A stretch of DNA of 64,000 bases from Streptomyces sp. NBC_01255 (lineage in GTDB: Bacteria > Actinomycetota > Actinomycetes > Streptomycetales > Streptomycetaceae). This document shows positions 16,051 to 25,124 of this stretch, one piece after another. Position numbers and translations under genes: made by a program. The notes under the pieces were generated by a model, which saw only the letters and a list, made by a program, of their open reading frames with translations, made no database searches and had not been told where the DNA came from. The stretch covers positions 1,116,001 through 1,180,000 of the forward strand of contig NZ_CP108474.1 in assembly GCF_036226445.1 (NCBI RefSeq), in the 5' to 3' direction. Positions within the stretch are counted from its first letter, which is position 1; each line of letters opens with the position of its first letter.

Positions 16051-18065
16051 GGGCGGTCCTCCCCCGGTGTGGGCGGGTGTTCCTCCAGGACGACGACGCC
16101 GAACCGGTCCAGCTTCACGGTCCCCTCCGTCACGGTGCCGGTGAGGAGGTCGCGGTGGCGGCCGGGCAGCGGCACCGTCACGGCGTCGGGGCCGTGGTGG
16201 AGGAGGAACAGCAGCTCGCCTCGGCGGACGGCCTCGACGCCCTCGGGGAGGCCGTCGAGGACCGGCCGGACCCCGGTCTCGCGCGCGACGGAGGCGAGCA
16301 GACCGCTCAGCGCGGCGGGTTCGGGGAGGGTGGAGACGTACCAGGCGCGGCCGTTGCGGAGGATCGCGGGCAGTCCGTCGAGCTCGCCGCCCCGGTAGGC
16401 GGCGACGGTCTCGGCGCCCGCAGCCGGGGTGAGCTCCTCGGACCACAGGGTGCCGTGGAAGGTGCCGCAGTCGACGTGCTCGTCCTCGTCGAGGGGCCAC
16501 CACTCCTGGAGCACGTCGATGCCGAGGAGTTCCCTGAGCCGGGCGTCCATGCCGCCGGGGCGGACCCGGTCGTCCTGGTCGGCGATGCCGGTGAGGAAGC
16601 CGCAGACGAGGGTGCCGCCGCCGCGCACGTACGCGGTGAGGTTCTCGATCGCCCGGTCGTCCAGGAGGTGGAGGTGGGGCACGAGGACGAGGCGGTGGCC
16701 GCTCAGGTCGTGGTGGGGGTGGGCGAAGGAGACGGGGAGGTGGGCGTCCCAGAGGGCACGGTGCCAGGCGCGGACGAGCTCGGCGTGGTCGACGCGGGTG
16801 GAGAGCGCCCCTTCGTGGGACTCCGTCCACCAGGAGTTCCAGTCGTGGAGGAGGGCGATCTCGGTGGTCACACGGCTTCCCGCAACCCGGGGGCCGAGCG
16901 TGGCGAGGTCCTCGCCGATGCGGACGGTCTCGCGGAAGACCCGGCCGCGTTCGCCGGCGTGGCCGAGCATGCCGGAGTGGAACTTCTCCGCTCCCTGGCG
17001 GGACTGGCGCCACTGGAAGTAGCAGACGGCGTCGGCGCCGTGGGCGACGGACTGGAGCGCCCAGAGGCGGTTGAGGCCGTCCGGCTTGGGGTGGTTGACG
17101 GCCCGCCAGTTGACCGCTCCGGCGGCCTGCTCCATCACCATCCACGGTCGTCCGCCGGCCTCGGAGCGCGTCAGGTCGGCGGTCATCGCGTTGTACTGTC
17201 CGGCGCCCGGGTCCCGGGGGTCGGGGTAGACGTCGACGGAGACGACGTCCTCCTCCGCCGCCCAGGCCCAGCCGTCCTGGCCGGACCAGAAGGGCATGAA
17301 GTTGGTGGTCACGGGGAGGTGCGGGGTGTGGCGGCGGACGATGTCGCGTTCGGCGCGGTAGCACTCCAGGAGCAGGTCGGAGGTGTAGCGCCGGAAGTCG
17401 AGGACGTGGGTCGGGTTCTTCAGGTAGTGGGTGCGACGGGGCGGCAGGACCTCGTGCCACGCGCCGTACCGCTGACCCCAGAAGTCGCTGCCCCAGGCGG
17501 TGTTGAGGGCGTCGAGGCTGCCGTACCGGTCCTGGAGCCAGCGACGGAAGGTACGGGCGGCCTCGTCGCCCCAGTCGATGGTGCAGTACTCGTTGTTGAT
17601 GTGCCACATGGTCAGTGCGGGGTGGCGGGCGTACCGGACGGCGAGGTCCTCGGTGATCGCGGCCGCGTGACGCCGGTAGACCTCGCTGGAGTGGGAGAAG
17701 TGCTGGCGGGAGCCCCACCATTCGGTTCTGCCGTCCTCGTCGCGGGGCAGCGTCTCCGGGTGGCGGTGCCCCAGCCACGGCGGGGGCGAGGAGGTGGGGG
17801 TGGCCAGGACGACACCGATGCCGTGGGCGTGCATCAGGTCCATGACGCGGTCGAGCCAGTCGAACTCCCGGGCCCCCGGGGTGGGTTCGATGCGGGACCA
17901 GGAGAAGACGCCGAGGGTGACGGAGGTGACTCCGGCCTCCCGCATGAGCCGCGCGTCCTCGGCCCAGGTCTCCTCGGGCCACTGCTCGGGGTTGTAGTCG
18001 CCGCCGTACAGCAGCCGGGGCGGCCGGCCGGGCGTGCGGGTCAGGTCGTCGAGGCTGGGAGGCAT
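16047..18065 (-). CDS. GH42 beta-galactosidase
   Basis: This 672-residue enzyme has the full GH42 length and no signal peptide. The barrel starts 'GGDYNPEQWPEETW'; the acid/base is E159 in 'MWHINNEY' and the nucleophile E312 in 'MVMEQAAG'. The trimerisation domain and a small C-terminal beta domain follow. It should release galactose from imported beta-galacto-oligosaccharides made by the galactanase. It is followed by GH95 with a 4-base overlap. Upstream lies an importer operon with a hairpin between, so it may have its own promoter or depend on read-through. Confidence 0.95.
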   Translation of the reverse strand: MPPSLDDLTRTPGRPPRLLYGGDYNPEQWPEETWAEDARLMREAGVTSVTLGVFSWSRIEPTPGAREFDWLDRVMDLMHAHGIGVVLATPTSSPPPWLGHRHPETLPRDEDGRTEWWGSRQHFSHSSEVYRRHAAAITEDLAVRYARHPALTMWHINNEYCTIDWGDEAARTFRRWLQDRYGSLDALNTAWGSDFWGQRYGAWHEVLPPRRTHYLKNPTHVLDFRRYTSDLLLECYRAERDIVRRHTPHLPVTTNFMPFWSGQDGWAWAAEEDVVSVDVYPDPRDPGAGQYNAMTADLTRSEAGGRPWMVMEQAAGAVNWRAVNHPKPDGLNRLWALQSVAHGADAVCYFQWRQSRQGAEKFHSGMLGHAGERGRVFRETVRIGEDLATLGPRVAGSRVTTEIALLHDWNSWWTESHEGALSTRVDHAELVRAWHRALWDAHLPVSFAHPHHDLSGHRLVLVPHLHLLDDRAIENLTAYVRGGGTLVCGFLTGIADQDDRVRPGGMDARLRELLGIDVLQEWWPLDEDEHVDCGTFHGTLWSEELTPAAGAETVAAYRGGELDGLPAILRNGRAWYVSTLPEPAALSGLLASVARETGVRPVLDGLPEGVEAVRRGELLFLLHHGPDAVTVPLPGRHRDLLTGTVTEGTVKLDRFGVVVLEEHPPTPGEDRP

Positions 18066-18126
18066 CGGGCGGTCTCTCCGTAGGAGGGTGGGGTGGGGAC
18101 GGGTCGGCCCTTGACGACGCCGACTG

Positions 18127-18163
18127 GGGCTGAGCCCTTGCCTGCGCAGGTGGGGCTCAGCCC
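18127..18163 (-). terminator. Terminator at the end of the first importer operon
   Basis: A perfect 11-bp inverted repeat pairs GGGCTGAGCCC (18127-18137) with GGGCTCAGCCC (18153-18163); the loop holds a further palindrome CCTGCGCAGG (18141-18150). The right arm covers the stop codon of the permease ending at 18157. It separates the importer from the GH42/GH95 genes. Confidence 0.6.
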
Positions 18164-19095
18164 TTGACGGCGCCGGTCAGCATGCCCTTCCTGAAGTGCT
18201 TCTGGACGAAGGGCGAGAGGACGGCGACCGGCAGCAGGGCGAGGACCATGACGGCCATCTGGACGGCGAGTCCGGAGAGGTCGCCGGCTCTGACCGCCTG
18301 GCCGAGGCCGACCGGGATCTCCTGTTTCTGGACGAGTTGGATGAGGACGTTCTGCAGCGGCATCATGTTCTGGTCGCTGAGGTAGATGGAGGCGTTGAAC
18401 CAGGCGCTCCAGTAACCGACCGCGTAGAAGAGGGTGATGACGGCGATCACCGCCCGGGAGAGCGGCATGACGATCTGCCAGAGGATCCGCAGGTCTCCGG
18501 CGCCGTCGATCCGTGCGCTGTCGACGAGTTCGGGCGAGATGCCCATGAAGAAGCCGCGCAGGACGAGGATGTTGAAGACGCTGACGGCGCTCGGCAGGAT
18601 CAGCGCGAGATAGGTGTCGGTGAGCCCGAGGGTCTGGACGAGCAGGTACGTGGGGATGAGTCCGGCGCCGAAGAACATGGTGGCCATGAGGGCGAGCAGG
18701 ATGAGGCGGTGGCCGAGCGATCCCGGCCGGGACAGCCCGTACGCGCAGAGGACCGACACGGTCATCGAGAACAGGGTGCCGGCCACCGTGACGAGGACGC
18801 TGACGACCGCCGCCCGGGTGACCTGGCCGCCGCTCAGGAGCTCCTGGTAGGCGATGAAGGTGAGGTCCCTCGGGACGACCACCAGGCCGCCGACCTCCGT
18901 GATCGTCTTCTTCGACGAAAGGCTGGTGACCACGACGATCCACAGCGGTACGAGGACGGCGAGGCAGGCGCCGGCGAGGAGCAGGCCCTTGGCGGCGAGG
19001 CCCGCACGGCCGGGCGGCTCCTCCCAGACGGGCCGGGCGGGCGCCGCCCGCCACGAGGGGCGGCGCCGGGACATCTTCGATACGTCCGCGGTCAT
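18157..19095 (-). CDS. Sugar ABC importer permease (LplC/MalG type)
   Basis: This 312-residue membrane protein has six predicted helices and a cytoplasmic EAA-like loop 'SARIDGAGDLRILWQIVMPL', which contacts the ATPase. The N-terminal 30 residues are hydrophilic and basic. It overlaps the upstream permease by four bases (ATGA) and forms with it and the binding protein at 20129 a carbohydrate uptake type 1 system. No ATPase gene is nearby. Neighbouring GH42, GH95 and GH3 genes suggest galacto- or related oligosaccharides as cargo. Confidence 0.92.
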   Translation of the reverse strand: MTADVSKMSRRRPSWRAAPARPVWEEPPGRAGLAAKGLLLAGACLAVLVPLWIVVVTSLSSKKTITEVGGLVVVPRDLTFIAYQELLSGGQVTRAAVVSVLVTVAGTLFSMTVSVLCAYGLSRPGSLGHRLILLALMATMFFGAGLIPTYLLVQTLGLTDTYLALILPSAVSVFNILVLRGFFMGISPELVDSARIDGAGDLRILWQIVMPLSRAVIAVITLFYAVGYWSAWFNASIYLSDQNMMPLQNVLIQLVQKQEIPVGLGQAVRAGDLSGLAVQMAVMVLALLPVAVLSPFVQKHFRKGMLTGAVKG

Positions 19096-20126
19096 TTCCG
19101 GTACACCCCCTGCTCACCCATCAGGTGGGCGACCTTGTTGGCAGAGAGCACCAGCACCAGGCCGACGACTCCCTTGATCAGTCCGGCGGCGGCCGCGTAG
19201 CTGAAGTCCTGGCTGCGCAGGCCGGTCCACCACACGAAGGTGTCGAGGACCTCGGCCGCCCCGGGTCCGACGGCGTCCCGCTGGAGGAGCAGTTGCTCGA
19301 AGCCGACGGTGAGCGCGTCGCCGACGCGCAGCACGAGCAGCAGCGCGATCACGGGCCGGAGCGCGGGCAGGGTGACGTGCCACATGCGGCGCCACCGCCC
19401 GGCCCCGTCCATGGCGGCGGCCTCGTACAGGTCCTGGTTGACGGCGGCGAGCGCGGCGAGGAAGACGATGACCCCCCAGCCGGCGTCCTTCCAGATGCCC
19501 TCGGCGGTGACGAGGAACTTGAAGACCCCCGGGTCGGTCATGAGGTCGAAGCCCTCGTGGCCGTACTGCCGGAGGGTCTGGGCGATGATGCCGGCGCCGC
19601 CGAGTATCTGCTGGAAGACCGTGATGACCAGGACCCAGGAGAAGAAGTGCGGCAGGTACAGGATCGCCTGGACGACCGCCCGGACCCGGGGCCGCAGCAC
19701 GCTGTTGACGAGCAGGGCGAGCGCGATGGGCACCGGGAAGAAGAGCACCAGCTGGAGCAGGAAGAGGACGAAGGTGTTCTCGACGGCGTGCCAGAACGAC
19801 GGGTCGGAGAAGACCCGTTCGAACTGGGCGAGGCCGACCCAGGGGCTTTCGAGCATGGCGGTGACGCCGTTGGTGGAGACGTACGGGTCGTAGTCCTGGA
19901 AGGCGACGACATTGCCCAGGATCGGGATGTAGTGGAAGACCAGGACGAGCAGGAGCGCCGGAACGGTCATGAGGAGGAGGGTCCGGTCGCGCCGGAACCG
20001 ACGGGCGAGCGGGACATGCCCGTCCGCGCGGCGCCGGTTCCGGACCCGACCGACTTGGGCGGGCGTTGTCGGGTCGTCCGGGGCCCGTGCGGCCGGGTCC
20101 GCCGTCTTCGTGTCGAGCGTGCTCAC
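19092..20126 (-). CDS. Sugar ABC importer permease (LplB/MalF type)
   Basis: This 344-residue protein has a hydrophilic N-terminus of about 50 residues, then six predicted membrane helices. The EAA loop is 'EAAAMDGAGRWRRMWHVTLP'. I set the start at the GTG at 20126, two bases after the binding-protein stop; the longer frame into the binding-protein gene is not real. It pairs with the permease at 18157 to form the membrane channel. Confidence 0.9.
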   Translation of the reverse strand: MSTLDTKTADPAARAPDDPTTPAQVGRVRNRRRADGHVPLARRFRRDRTLLLMTVPALLLVLVFHYIPILGNVVAFQDYDPYVSTNGVTAMLESPWVGLAQFERVFSDPSFWHAVENTFVLFLLQLVLFFPVPIALALLVNSVLRPRVRAVVQAILYLPHFFSWVLVITVFQQILGGAGIIAQTLRQYGHEGFDLMTDPGVFKFLVTAEGIWKDAGWGVIVFLAALAAVNQDLYEAAAMDGAGRWRRMWHVTLPALRPVIALLLVLRVGDALTVGFEQLLLQRDAVGPGAAEVLDTFVWWTGLRSQDFSYAAAAGLIKGVVGLVLVLSANKVAHLMGEQGVYRK

Positions 20127-20128
20127 GG

Positions 20129-21856
20129 TCAGCTCGCCGCGGATCCGGTGGTGTCGAGGAGCTTCCTGTACCAGTCGCGCAGCTGGTCCCCGCCCTTGGT
20201 CTTCCACTCGGAGACGGCCTGCTGCATGTCGGAGACCTTCTTGCGGCCCCGGACGATGTCCTTCTCCAGCTGCTCGAAGTCGTTCATGAGGCCGGTCCAC
20301 TGGGACGGCTCGGTGATGGTCATCCCGTAGAAGGAGGACTTGGAGGTCACGGCGCCCATGCGCTGCTGCCACTCGACCATCGCCCGGGTGACGTCGGGGG
20401 TGTCGGGGTGCGCCACGTAGGGGGCGGGGCTGGCGACGAACAGCCAGGAGCTGCTGACCTCCTGGTTGCCCTTGTCGGTCTTGACCGGCAGGCCGTCCTT
20501 GATGGTGTGGTGGACGCCCTCGACGCCGTAGTCCGTGAGCATCCGCTCCTTGGTGCCGTAGGGCGCGGCGGTGAAGTCGGCGATGGCGAGGGCGTCTTCG
20601 ACGACCGCCTTGGAGCTGCCCTTCCGCACGAAGGCCCAGATGTTGGCGGGGTTGGTCGCCCACAGCTTCGGCGTGCCGCCCGCGTGGCCGGGGATGTCCA
20701 TCGCGGCCATGGCGAACGCCGGGTTCTGCGCGGCCTGTTCGGACGTCTTCGCGTACCAGTGGGAGAGGTCGTTGTTGTAGACGAGGCACTGGCCCGCGGT
20801 GAAGCGGAGGCTGGTGTCGCCCTGGTTCTGGGTCTTCTCGTCGGGGTGGACGACTCCGGCGTCGTACAGCTTTCGGGTCCACTCCAGGGCTTCGAGGTAC
20901 TCGGGGGTCTCGATGCGGTTGATCAGCTTGCCGTCGACGAGGTGCCAGCCGAGCGCCTTGTCGCTGCCGGGGAGCACACCGAACATGTTGTAGGCGGTCC
21001 AGGTCATGTCCCCGCAGGCCCAGACCTTGGCCTTGGCGCTGGTGATCTCCTTGGCGAGGGCGAGGAACTCGTCCGCGCTCTTGGGGAGTTGCCAGCCCTT
21101 CGCGTCGAAGAGGTCCTTGCGGTAGAAGGGCGCGATGTTCGTGACGTACGAGGCGGGCATGGGCAGGCCGCGCAGCTTGCCGCCGAAGATGGAGCGCTGC
21201 CAGGCGTCGGTGGGAATGGCCGCGAGGTTCGGGTAGGCCTTGACCTTGTCGCCGGAGAGGTACGGGCCGAGGTCCTCGAACTTGGCGTTGATCGCGCTGG
21301 GGATCTTGCCGCCGAGGTTCCAGCCGGGGACGACGACCACGTCGGGAATCTCGCTGGAGGCGAGGACGGCGCCGAGCTTCTGGTCGTAGACGTTGCCGTC
21401 CTGGTTCTGCCAGGTGGCCTGGACGCCGATGGCCTCGTTCATGGCCTTGTAGTACGGGTTGTCGGAGGCGGGCGGCGGCCCCCAGAACGGGGCCATGACG
21501 GTCAGGGCGCCGCCCTTGCCCTTCCTGGCGGTGACGGACGCCTTGAGTTCGGCGCTCGCGATGGCCCGGGTGAAGCCGGCGGCGGAGCCGTTCATCGGCG
21601 CGATGTCGGGGGTGACGACGGTGCCGGCCACGAAGGCGGGCAGGAGCTTCGCCGCGTCCTTGCCGGTGGTGGTGCCGTCCTTCTTCCCGGTGTCCGAGTC
21701 GCCGCCGCCGCAGGCCGCGAGCAGCGGGACACCACCGGCCACCGCCGCGGCGGCGACGGCGGTGGTGGAGGCGAGGAAGCCCCTCCGGCTCTGCCCGGTG
21801 TCGCTCCGGCTCGGGGTGGTTCTCCGGGAGCCCGTGGAGACGGCGTTCGGCGTCAT
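20129..21856 (-). CDS. Sugar ABC importer solute-binding lipoprotein (LplA-like)
   Basis: This 575-residue lipoprotein has a twin-arginine-like start (R24-R25, 'RRGFLAS') and the lipobox 'LLAAC' with C49 as the lipidated cysteine. The mature protein is a large Lpl-type binding protein ('VVVPGWNLGGKIP', 'FVRKGSSKAVVEDALAIADF'). It would capture oligosaccharides at the cell surface for the two permeases that follow within three bases. It is the first gene of the operon, and its upstream region carries a perfect LacI-type palindrome at 21977-21990. Confidence 0.92.
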   Translation of the reverse strand: MTPNAVSTGSRRTTPSRSDTGQSRRGFLASTTAVAAAAVAGGVPLLAACGGGDSDTGKKDGTTTGKDAAKLLPAFVAGTVVTPDIAPMNGSAAGFTRAIASAELKASVTARKGKGGALTVMAPFWGPPPASDNPYYKAMNEAIGVQATWQNQDGNVYDQKLGAVLASSEIPDVVVVPGWNLGGKIPSAINAKFEDLGPYLSGDKVKAYPNLAAIPTDAWQRSIFGGKLRGLPMPASYVTNIAPFYRKDLFDAKGWQLPKSADEFLALAKEITSAKAKVWACGDMTWTAYNMFGVLPGSDKALGWHLVDGKLINRIETPEYLEALEWTRKLYDAGVVHPDEKTQNQGDTSLRFTAGQCLVYNNDLSHWYAKTSEQAAQNPAFAMAAMDIPGHAGGTPKLWATNPANIWAFVRKGSSKAVVEDALAIADFTAAPYGTKERMLTDYGVEGVHHTIKDGLPVKTDKGNQEVSSSWLFVASPAPYVAHPDTPDVTRAMVEWQQRMGAVTSKSSFYGMTITEPSQWTGLMNDFEQLEKDIVRGRKKVSDMQQAVSEWKTKGGDQLRDWYRKLLDTTGSAAS

Positions 21857-21976
21857 TGCGTCAACCCTTCATGGCACGCGCCAGGACATACGGCGACCGA
21901 GGGGTCGCCGGCCGGCTGCGGGGTGGAGGTGGAGCGGGCGGGGCGGAACAACCCCGGGGCGCCGTCGACCATCGAG

Positions 21977-21990
21977 TCGAAGCGCTTCGA
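21977..21990. promoter_or_regulatory. LacI-type operator, importer side
   Basis: TCGAAGCGCTTCGA is a perfect 14-bp palindrome 120 bases upstream of the binding-protein start. The A/T-richer stretch next to it (21991-22016) is the likely minus-strand promoter. Confidence 0.8.
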
Positions 21991-22146
21991 TATTGCTGCG
22001 AGGTTAAGTGAACGTCACAGGCGCGGCAAGAGCCGTTCGCGAGTTTCTCGGCCTTCTCTGCGGTGCGTCCGCACGCCAAAGAGCCCTGCGGATACGGGAA
22101 GTGGGTCGCCGTGACGCCTTGACACCCACTCCTGGCACACAGAGCA

Positions 22147-22160
22147 TCGAAGCGCTTCGA
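22147..22160. promoter_or_regulatory. LacI-type operator, GH3 side
   Basis: This is a second perfect copy of TCGAAGCGCTTCGA, 48 bases before the GH3 start codon and directly downstream of a TTGACA box. Two sites 170 bases (about 16 helical turns) apart could support looping by a tetrameric or paired repressor. Confidence 0.8.
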
Positions 22161-22208
22161 AATCTCCCGCAGCATCCTCCTGATCCTCCTCTGCCAAGGG
22201 ACTCGCAC

Positions 22209-25088
22209 GTGACCGCAGACCGGCCGCCCTTCCGTGACCCGGCCCTTCCCGTCGCCCGGCGGGTCGACGATCTCCTCGACCGGCTCACCGCCGACGAACG
22301 TCTGGCCCTGCTCCACCAGTTCACGCCCGGCGTCGACCGCCTGGGTCTCGCCGCGTTCCGTACCGGGCAGGAGGCCCTGCACGGCGTCGCCTGGATGGGC
22401 CCCGCGACCGTGTTCCCGCAGGCCGTGGGACTCGGCGCGAGCTGGCACCCGGAGCTGGTGCGCCGGGTCGGCGAGGCGGTGTCCCGCGAGGCGCGGGCCA
22501 TGCGAGCCAAGGACGACCGGGTCGGCCTCAACGTCTGGGCGCCGACGGTCAATCTGCTGCGCAACCCGCTGTGGGGCCGCGGCGAGGAGGGGTACGCGGA
22601 GGACCCCGCACTGACCTCCGCGATCGCGACCGCGTTCACCCGCGGGCTGCGTGGCGACCATCCGCTGTACTGGCGCACCGCGCCGGTCCTCAAGCACTGG
22701 CTCGCCCACAACAACGAGGCGGCGCGCGACACTTCCTCCGCATCCGTACGTCCCCGCGTCCTGCACGAGTACGACCTGCGGGCGTTCCGCGGCGCCGTCG
22801 AGGCGGGCGCGGTGGCCGGGGTGATGCCCGCGTACAACCTGGTCAACGGCCGCCCGAACCACCTCTCCCCCTACCTGGAGGAGGAGTTGCGGAGCTGGAC
22901 GGACCAGGAGCTGCTCGTCTGCTCCGACGCGGGCGCCCCGTCCAACCTGGCCGACTCCCAGGGGTACTTCGCCACGCACGAGGAGGCCGTGGCAGCCTCG
23001 CTGCGCGCCGGGGTCGACTCCTTCACCGACCACGGGACGGACGCCTCGCCGACCCTGGACCGGCTGCGCGGGGCACTGGAGCGCGGTCTGATCGACCGGT
23101 CGCACGTGGACCGGGCGGTGCGGCGGCAGTTGACCGTACGGTTCCTCCTCGGCGAGTTCGACCCGGACCTCGATCCGTACGCGGACGAGAGCCGGTTCGA
23201 CACCCCCGAACACCGGGAGCTGGCCCGTGAGGCGGCCGAGGCGGCGGTCGTTCTCCTCAGGAACGAGCCGCCGGCCGGCGAGGGGCGCCCGCTCCTGCCG
23301 ATCGCGGCGACGGAAGGGGTCCGGATCGCCGTCGTCGGTCTCCTCGCCGACGCCTGCAAGCTGGACTGGTACAGCGGTTCGCTGCTCCACCGCTCCACCC
23401 CGCTCGCCGGACTGCGGGAGCGGTTCGGGCCGGAGCGGGTGAGCTTCGCCGAGGGGGTGGACCGGATCCGGCTGCGTACCGCGTCGGGCACGTGGCTGCG
23501 GGTGTCGGAGAGCGGGACGGAGGCCGAGGCACGGGACACGGAGGTCGCGCTCGACCCGGCCCTGCTCGCCGGCCGTACCGATCTGCCGCCCCTGACCACC
23601 GACGCGGAGGGCTCCGAGCTGGCTCTGATCGACTGGGGCGACGGGGTGCTGACGCTGCGCGCGCCGGACGGCCGGTACCTCTCGGTCGCCGAGGACGGGT
23701 TCGTCCGCGCCTCGGCGGACGAGCCCGGCGGCTGGGTCGTCCAGGAGACGTTCCGGCTCGAAGCCCATGGGGACGGGCACGGGGACGGACACCTCCTTCT
23801 GCACCTCGGGACGGGTGGGTACGTCTCTGTCGCCGCCGACGGCGTGAAGGTTGCCGCCGACCGGGAATCCGCCGAAGTGTTCTCGATCGAGACGGTCGAA
23901 CGGGGCGAGGAGACGGTCGCCAGGGCCGCCGCCGGCGCGGACGTGGTGATCGTCGTCGCGGGGAACGACCCGCACGTCAACGGCCGGGAGACCGAGGACC
24001 GTACGACGCTCGCGCTCCCCCCACACCAGGACCGGCTGTGGCGGGCCGCGCACGCCGCGAACCCCCGGACCGCGCTCGTCCTCGTCTCCTCCTACCCGTA
24101 CGCGGTGCCGGAGGCGGCCGCCACGCTCCCGGCCCTGCTGTGGACGGCGCACGGGGGCCAGGCTGCGGGCACGGCGCTCGCCCGGATCCTGGCCGGTGGC
24201 GTCTCCCCGGCGGGCCGGCTCCCCCAGACCTGGTACGCGGCGGACGCCGACCTGCCCGGGATGCTCGACTACGACGTGATCGGCGGCCGCCAGACGTACC
24301 TGTACTTCGACGGCACCCCGCTCTACCCCTTCGGCCACGGCCTCTCCTACACGACCTTCGGGTACGAGGAGCTGACGGCGGCGGTCGACGGCGAGGAGGT
24401 ACGGATCTCCTGCACCGTCACCAACACCGGCGCCGTCGCCTCGGACGAGGTCGTCCAGGTGTACGGGCGGGCCGTGGCGCCCTCCGTGCCGCGACCGCAC
24501 AGCGAACTCCTCGCCCACGAACGGGTCCACCTCACGCCCGGCGCGTCCCGCGCGCTCTCCTTCACCGTCCCGGTGACGGCGCTCGGCTTCTGGGACGTGG
24601 CCCACGGCCGGTGGGCGGTGGACCCGGGGCCGTACGAGTTCCTCGCGGGCACCTCCAGCACCGACGTGCGCCGCACGGTCCGCGTCGAGGTGCCGGGTAC
24701 GGCACCCGGGCCGCGTCCGGTCCTGGAGACGGGGCTGGAGGCCGTCGACTACGACGAGCAGACCGCGACCGTGATCGTCGACCGCTCCCGGGTCTCCGGC
24801 GACGCGGTGACCCCGGCCGATCCGGACGTGCCGGGCACGCTCGTCTACCGGGCCTGCGACTTCGGCGACGGCGTCACGGAACTGGCCGTGACGGCCGCCG
24901 GGGCGGGCGAGGTGACGTTCTTCGCCGGTACGGGGACGGCCGAGCTGGCCCGCGTGACGGTGGAGCCCACGGACGGCCCGTACGACCACACCACCGTGGG
25001 GGCGCCCTGCCACGTCCGGGACGTGACGGACCTCCGCGTCGAACTACGCGGGCCGCTGCGCCTCGCGCACGTCGCCTTCTCCGGCTGA
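22209..25088 (+). CDS. GH3-family glycosidase with an inserted beta-trefoil-like domain
   Basis: This 959-residue protein starts at a GTG with AAGGGA seven bases upstream and lacks a signal peptide. The GH3 barrel holds 'KHWLAHNNE' (162-170) and the nucleophile D240 in 'VCSDAG'. The alpha/beta sandwich starts near 340 but is interrupted at about 418-563 by repeats 'RLRTASGTWLRVSE', 'GRYLSVAEDGFVRASAD' and 'GYVSVAADGVKVAAD', like fascin-type beta-trefoils. It resumes at 'AGADVVIVVAGNDP', with an acid/base candidate at E594/E596. A fibronectin-III-like domain (about 710-810) and a C-terminal beta domain follow. GH3 enzymes act on beta-glucosides, beta-xylosides or alpha-arabinosides; the substrate is unknown. 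Confidence 0.9.
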   Translation: MTADRPPFRDPALPVARRVDDLLDRLTADERLALLHQFTPGVDRLGLAAFRTGQEALHGVAWMGPATVFPQAVGLGASWHPELVRRVGEAVSREARAMRAKDDRVGLNVWAPTVNLLRNPLWGRGEEGYAEDPALTSAIATAFTRGLRGDHPLYWRTAPVLKHWLAHNNEAARDTSSASVRPRVLHEYDLRAFRGAVEAGAVAGVMPAYNLVNGRPNHLSPYLEEELRSWTDQELLVCSDAGAPSNLADSQGYFATHEEAVAASLRAGVDSFTDHGTDASPTLDRLRGALERGLIDRSHVDRAVRRQLTVRFLLGEFDPDLDPYADESRFDTPEHRELAREAAEAAVVLLRNEPPAGEGRPLLPIAATEGVRIAVVGLLADACKLDWYSGSLLHRSTPLAGLRERFGPERVSFAEGVDRIRLRTASGTWLRVSESGTEAEARDTEVALDPALLAGRTDLPPLTTDAEGSELALIDWGDGVLTLRAPDGRYLSVAEDGFVRASADEPGGWVVQETFRLEAHGDGHGDGHLLLHLGTGGYVSVAADGVKVAADRESAEVFSIETVERGEETVARAAAGADVVIVVAGNDPHVNGRETEDRTTLALPPHQDRLWRAAHAANPRTALVLVSSYPYAVPEAAATLPALLWTAHGGQAAGTALARILAGGVSPAGRLPQTWYAADADLPGMLDYDVIGGRQTYLYFDGTPLYPFGHGLSYTTFGYEELTAAVDGEEVRISCTVTNTGAVASDEVVQVYGRAVAPSVPRPHSELLAHERVHLTPGASRALSFTVPVTALGFWDVAHGRWAVDPGPYEFLAGTSSTDVRRTVRVEVPGTAPGPRPVLETGLEAVDYDEQTATVIVDRSRVSGDAVTPADPDVPGTLVYRACDFGDGVTELAVTAAGAGEVTFFAGTGTAELARVTVEPTDGPYDHTTVGAPCHVRDVTDLRVELRGPLRLAHVAFSG

Positions 25089-25124
25089 GGGACCGGGAAG
25101 CCCGACGCCCCCGGGTAGGCTCGC

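Larger units (their letters stand above)
21857..22208. promoter_or_regulatory. Divergent regulatory region, first importer / GH3
   Basis: This 352-base gene-free stretch separates the binding-protein gene (minus) from the GH3 gene (plus). It carries two identical LacI-type palindromes 170 bases apart (21977-21990 and 22147-22160), one on each side. On the plus strand TTGACA (22120-22125) lies about 17 bases before the second palindrome, which would therefore cover the -10 region of the GH3 promoter. No small open frame in it looks coding. Confidence 0.7.

Noticed and set aside
13840..17982. A 1380-codon frame suggesting a fused GH95 protein
   Set aside because: The part beyond 16050 is a low-complexity shadow of the GH42 gene; a GTG with a good ribosome binding site at 16050 gives a normal GH95 length.
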